64,000 bases of DNA from Zeugodacus cucurbitae (Eukaryota; Arthropoda; Insecta; Diptera; Tephritidae), in NCBI RefSeq assembly GCF_028554725.1, contig NC_071667.1, positions 70,003,501 to 70,067,500 on the forward strand, in the 5' to 3' direction. Positions 61,749 through 64,000 of the stretch are shown piece after piece. The first letter of the stretch is position 1. Every line of letters begins with the position of its first letter. The position numbers and the translations under genes are program-made. The notes under the pieces were generated by a model. The model was not told the DNA's origin, did not search any database, and saw only the letters and a list, made by a program, of their open reading frames with translations.

Positions 61749-62672
61749 ACAACAAGTAAGAAAGGGCTAAATACGGTTGCCACCGAACATTTTAAACTCT
61801 CGAAATTTATTTACTTATTTTTATTATATAACAAACAATTTGACTCACATATTCGGCATATATATGGTATAAAGTCCATTGAAAACCCTAATATTAGGTA
61901 TATGGGAGCTAGTGGAAGTTATGACCCGATTTCACTAATTTTTGGCACGGAGACATATTATTAGAAGAAACATATTCCCTCTGAATTTCTTCTAAATATC
62001 TGAGAGACTAGACTATATTTTCGGTAAAAAAATTGTTAGAAGCACTGAAGTCCTCATATTCGATATATAGGGTCTTGAAAACTTATGGACCGATTTCGAC
62101 GAATTTTAGAAGGGTGATGCCACTCTTTAAATGCAGTTCTGTTCCGATATCTTCACTGGTGCTTACTTTATATATTGTAAAGTAACCGATTCAGATCGAC
62201 TTTCAAGTTTTGGTATATGGGAAGTAGGCGTGGTTATGAACCGATTTGGCCAATTTTCACAACATATCATTGGGAAGCCAAACAGATATTATAAAAACCG
62301 AGTAATTTCGGAGATATGGTTTTTGACCCATAAAAAAATTACCTCTACATATGCCCCTTCATAGTGCGATCCTTCATACCAAATTTTACTTCAATAGGCT
62401 TAGTTATGGCACTCTATGTGTTTTCGGTTTTCGACATTTTGTGGGCGTGGCAGTGTGCCAAGTTTCATCAAGATATCTTAATTTTAACACAAGTTAAAGC
62501 TTGCGCAGACTGACGGACGTACAGACAGACAGCCGGATTTGAACTCCACTCCTCATCCTGATCACTTTGGTATATATAACCCAATATCTAACTCGTTTAG
62601 TTTTAGGTGTTACAAACAACCGTTATATGAACAAAACTATAATACTCTCTTTAGCAACTTTTGTTGCGAGAG
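61749..62672. repeat. Dispersed repeat family, near-complete copy C
   Basis: Reverse orientation relative to copy A. It opens with ACAAGTAAGAAAGGGCTAAA and CACCGAACATTTTAAACTC, and ends with AGCAACTTTTGTTGCGAGAG and TATAAAA. The internal blocks TTTTGTGGGCGTGGCAGTG, CAAGTTTCATCAAGATATC and GACGGACGTACAGACAGACA correspond to copy A. The open frames at 62131-62364 and 62539-62891 lie in the repeat and are not genes. Confidence 0.8.
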
Positions 62673-64000
62673 TATAAAAATCTTAAAATCGAATGTTGTA
62701 ATCTGTTACAATTCAACTTGTATCTTTACATTTTGTGGTCGATCAAGTTCATTAAAGTTTCACATTTTCTAAATCGCTCGATTATTCATTATACTTCATT
62801 CTCTTGCTATTTGAGAAACATTTTCAAAGCTTTCACTAGTTGTTATTTAGACGCAAAAGTGCCGTTTACAGGAAGTTACCATTCGAGATAAAACTAATCT
62901 TTTAACACCTCAATCCTACTTACTTACAATAATTATAATTTCAATGCATTTACTTAAATAACTATGTATTCATTGACTAACATATTTAATATTGCCTTAA
63001 GGCATGCACATAAAACCAACGAACACAATTAACAAATACCTCGCATTGTTGGCGCAAAACCCCAAGCAAATTAAATAAATAAAATCACTTTTATTTGTCT
63101 TCAAGTATTTGTGTACAAGCATATAAATATAAGTAAACAAGCCGTTAAACAAATCGCAATGCAATGACCCATTTCAAGCGTAAAAACAATAAAATGAGCG
63201 CCTACTTCCAGCTACTCCAGTCGTTTGTTGGCAACTTTAGCGCCAACAACAAGTGCGCCAATACAACGCTGCACACCTGCACACACACACACTTCCACAC
63301 AGCCAGAGAGCCGCAGTATTTCGGTTGCATTTCAACGTTTTTTTTTTTTTGGTGTTTAACAATAAAATATTATTTTATAGCTCACAATTCATAGCAAAGT
63401 ACATGCATAAAGCAGCAGCGAGGGTGTGGTGCGGGAGAAATTACACTTCCGCAGCATATTGGCATACGCATTGAAGAGAATGACAAGGAGAAGTGGGGGA
63501 GAGAGTGGTGCAAAAAAGCTGGCGGTACTTGTATGCAATTCATTATTTGTTGCCGCTGCCACTTTCACTGGCTGCCACAAGTGGTGGGGGCTGCTCCTCC
63601 TTACAGCCCACCTGGTAGTTCGTTGCTGCCACCCGGATAATTCCGCTGCATGTTCTCAACATTTAACCTGGATTTCGAGTGCTTTTGTTCTCGACGGCGA
63701 AATTAACGAAATTATGAAATTACATTTTGCCTGCAAGGCTTTCAACAGGCAATTCTTATGTGATCCGCCTACTTTGTGTTGCATGTTGCTGCCACTGCTG
63801 CCACCGCTGCGTCGGCAGCCGGCGCTGCTGTAAGTTGGAGCCGCCGTCAGCATTGTTCGCGTACAAAACTTACGAACTCACAAGTGAAAAAGCGGGGGAG
63901 AGTCTCAAAAGACGAGACTTAAAGCAGGAGCGAAGGAAGGAGCCCTTGTAAGACGGCCTCCTGCTAGCAAAAGTGTTGAAGCTTAACTACTTGATTAGCA
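62673..64000. other. Intergenic to window end
   Basis: Microsatellite tracts and a GC-richer segment after 63400. The frame at 63426-63833 has no recognisable domain, and its leucine/cysteine-rich end mirrors a CTG-rich tract on the other strand. Nothing is called. Confidence 0.4.

Noticed and set aside
1..64000. tRNA, rRNA and CRISPR-type features
   Set aside because: No B-box-like tRNA signature, rRNA stretch or regularly spaced repeat array was seen by eye; the window is eukaryotic.

Overview
The window looks like nuclear DNA of a higher fly (Diptera, Brachycera). It is AT-rich, with short GT-AG introns, attacin, CLIP-protease and yellow-family genes, and many fly-type transposons. A rosa-type (DD41D) mariner, first described in a tephritid, together with the general composition makes a tephritid fruit fly (Bactrocera, Zeugodacus or Ceratitis group) my best guess. 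That is an inference; a related acalyptrate or calyptrate fly is not excluded.

Genes are concentrated in the first 22 kb. Order: the last exon of a small secreted-type protein (1-180, +); a four-exon secreted glutamine-rich protein with a YLPP motif (1192-2639, -); a 77-residue secreted protein that is a paralogue of the first fragment (5703-6948, +); a cluster of three related trypsin-like serine proteases (8730-12810 +, 12952-14759 -, 16675-18391 -); and an attacin antimicrobial peptide gene (21092-21787, +) with GATA and kappa-B-like sites upstream. The two minus-strand proteases have N-terminal CLIP domains and resemble the snake/Hayan/Persephone group, which relays Toll and melanization signals in the haemolymph. 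The plus-strand protease keeps the catalytic domain, but its CLIP region is replaced by low-complexity sequence. I assembled every exon join by hand and all reading frames close.

From 22 to 52 kb I find no convincing protein-coding gene. This stretch holds transposon remnants (a 0.74 kb MITE, a broken mariner, an I/LOA-like and an RTE-like LINE fragment, a nested Tc1/mariner remnant, a pogo-like MITE) and long CA/GT-, CAA/GTT- and TATA-rich tracts. It could be regulatory sequence or a long intron. A yellow/MRJP family gene lies at 52092-53588 (-).

From 54 to 64 kb there is no clear host gene. The region contains a second RTE 3' end, a Helitron-type 3' end, an internally deleted piggyBac with intact-looking TTAA-flanked ends, and several copies of an abundant dispersed repeat with a nested pogo-like MITE.
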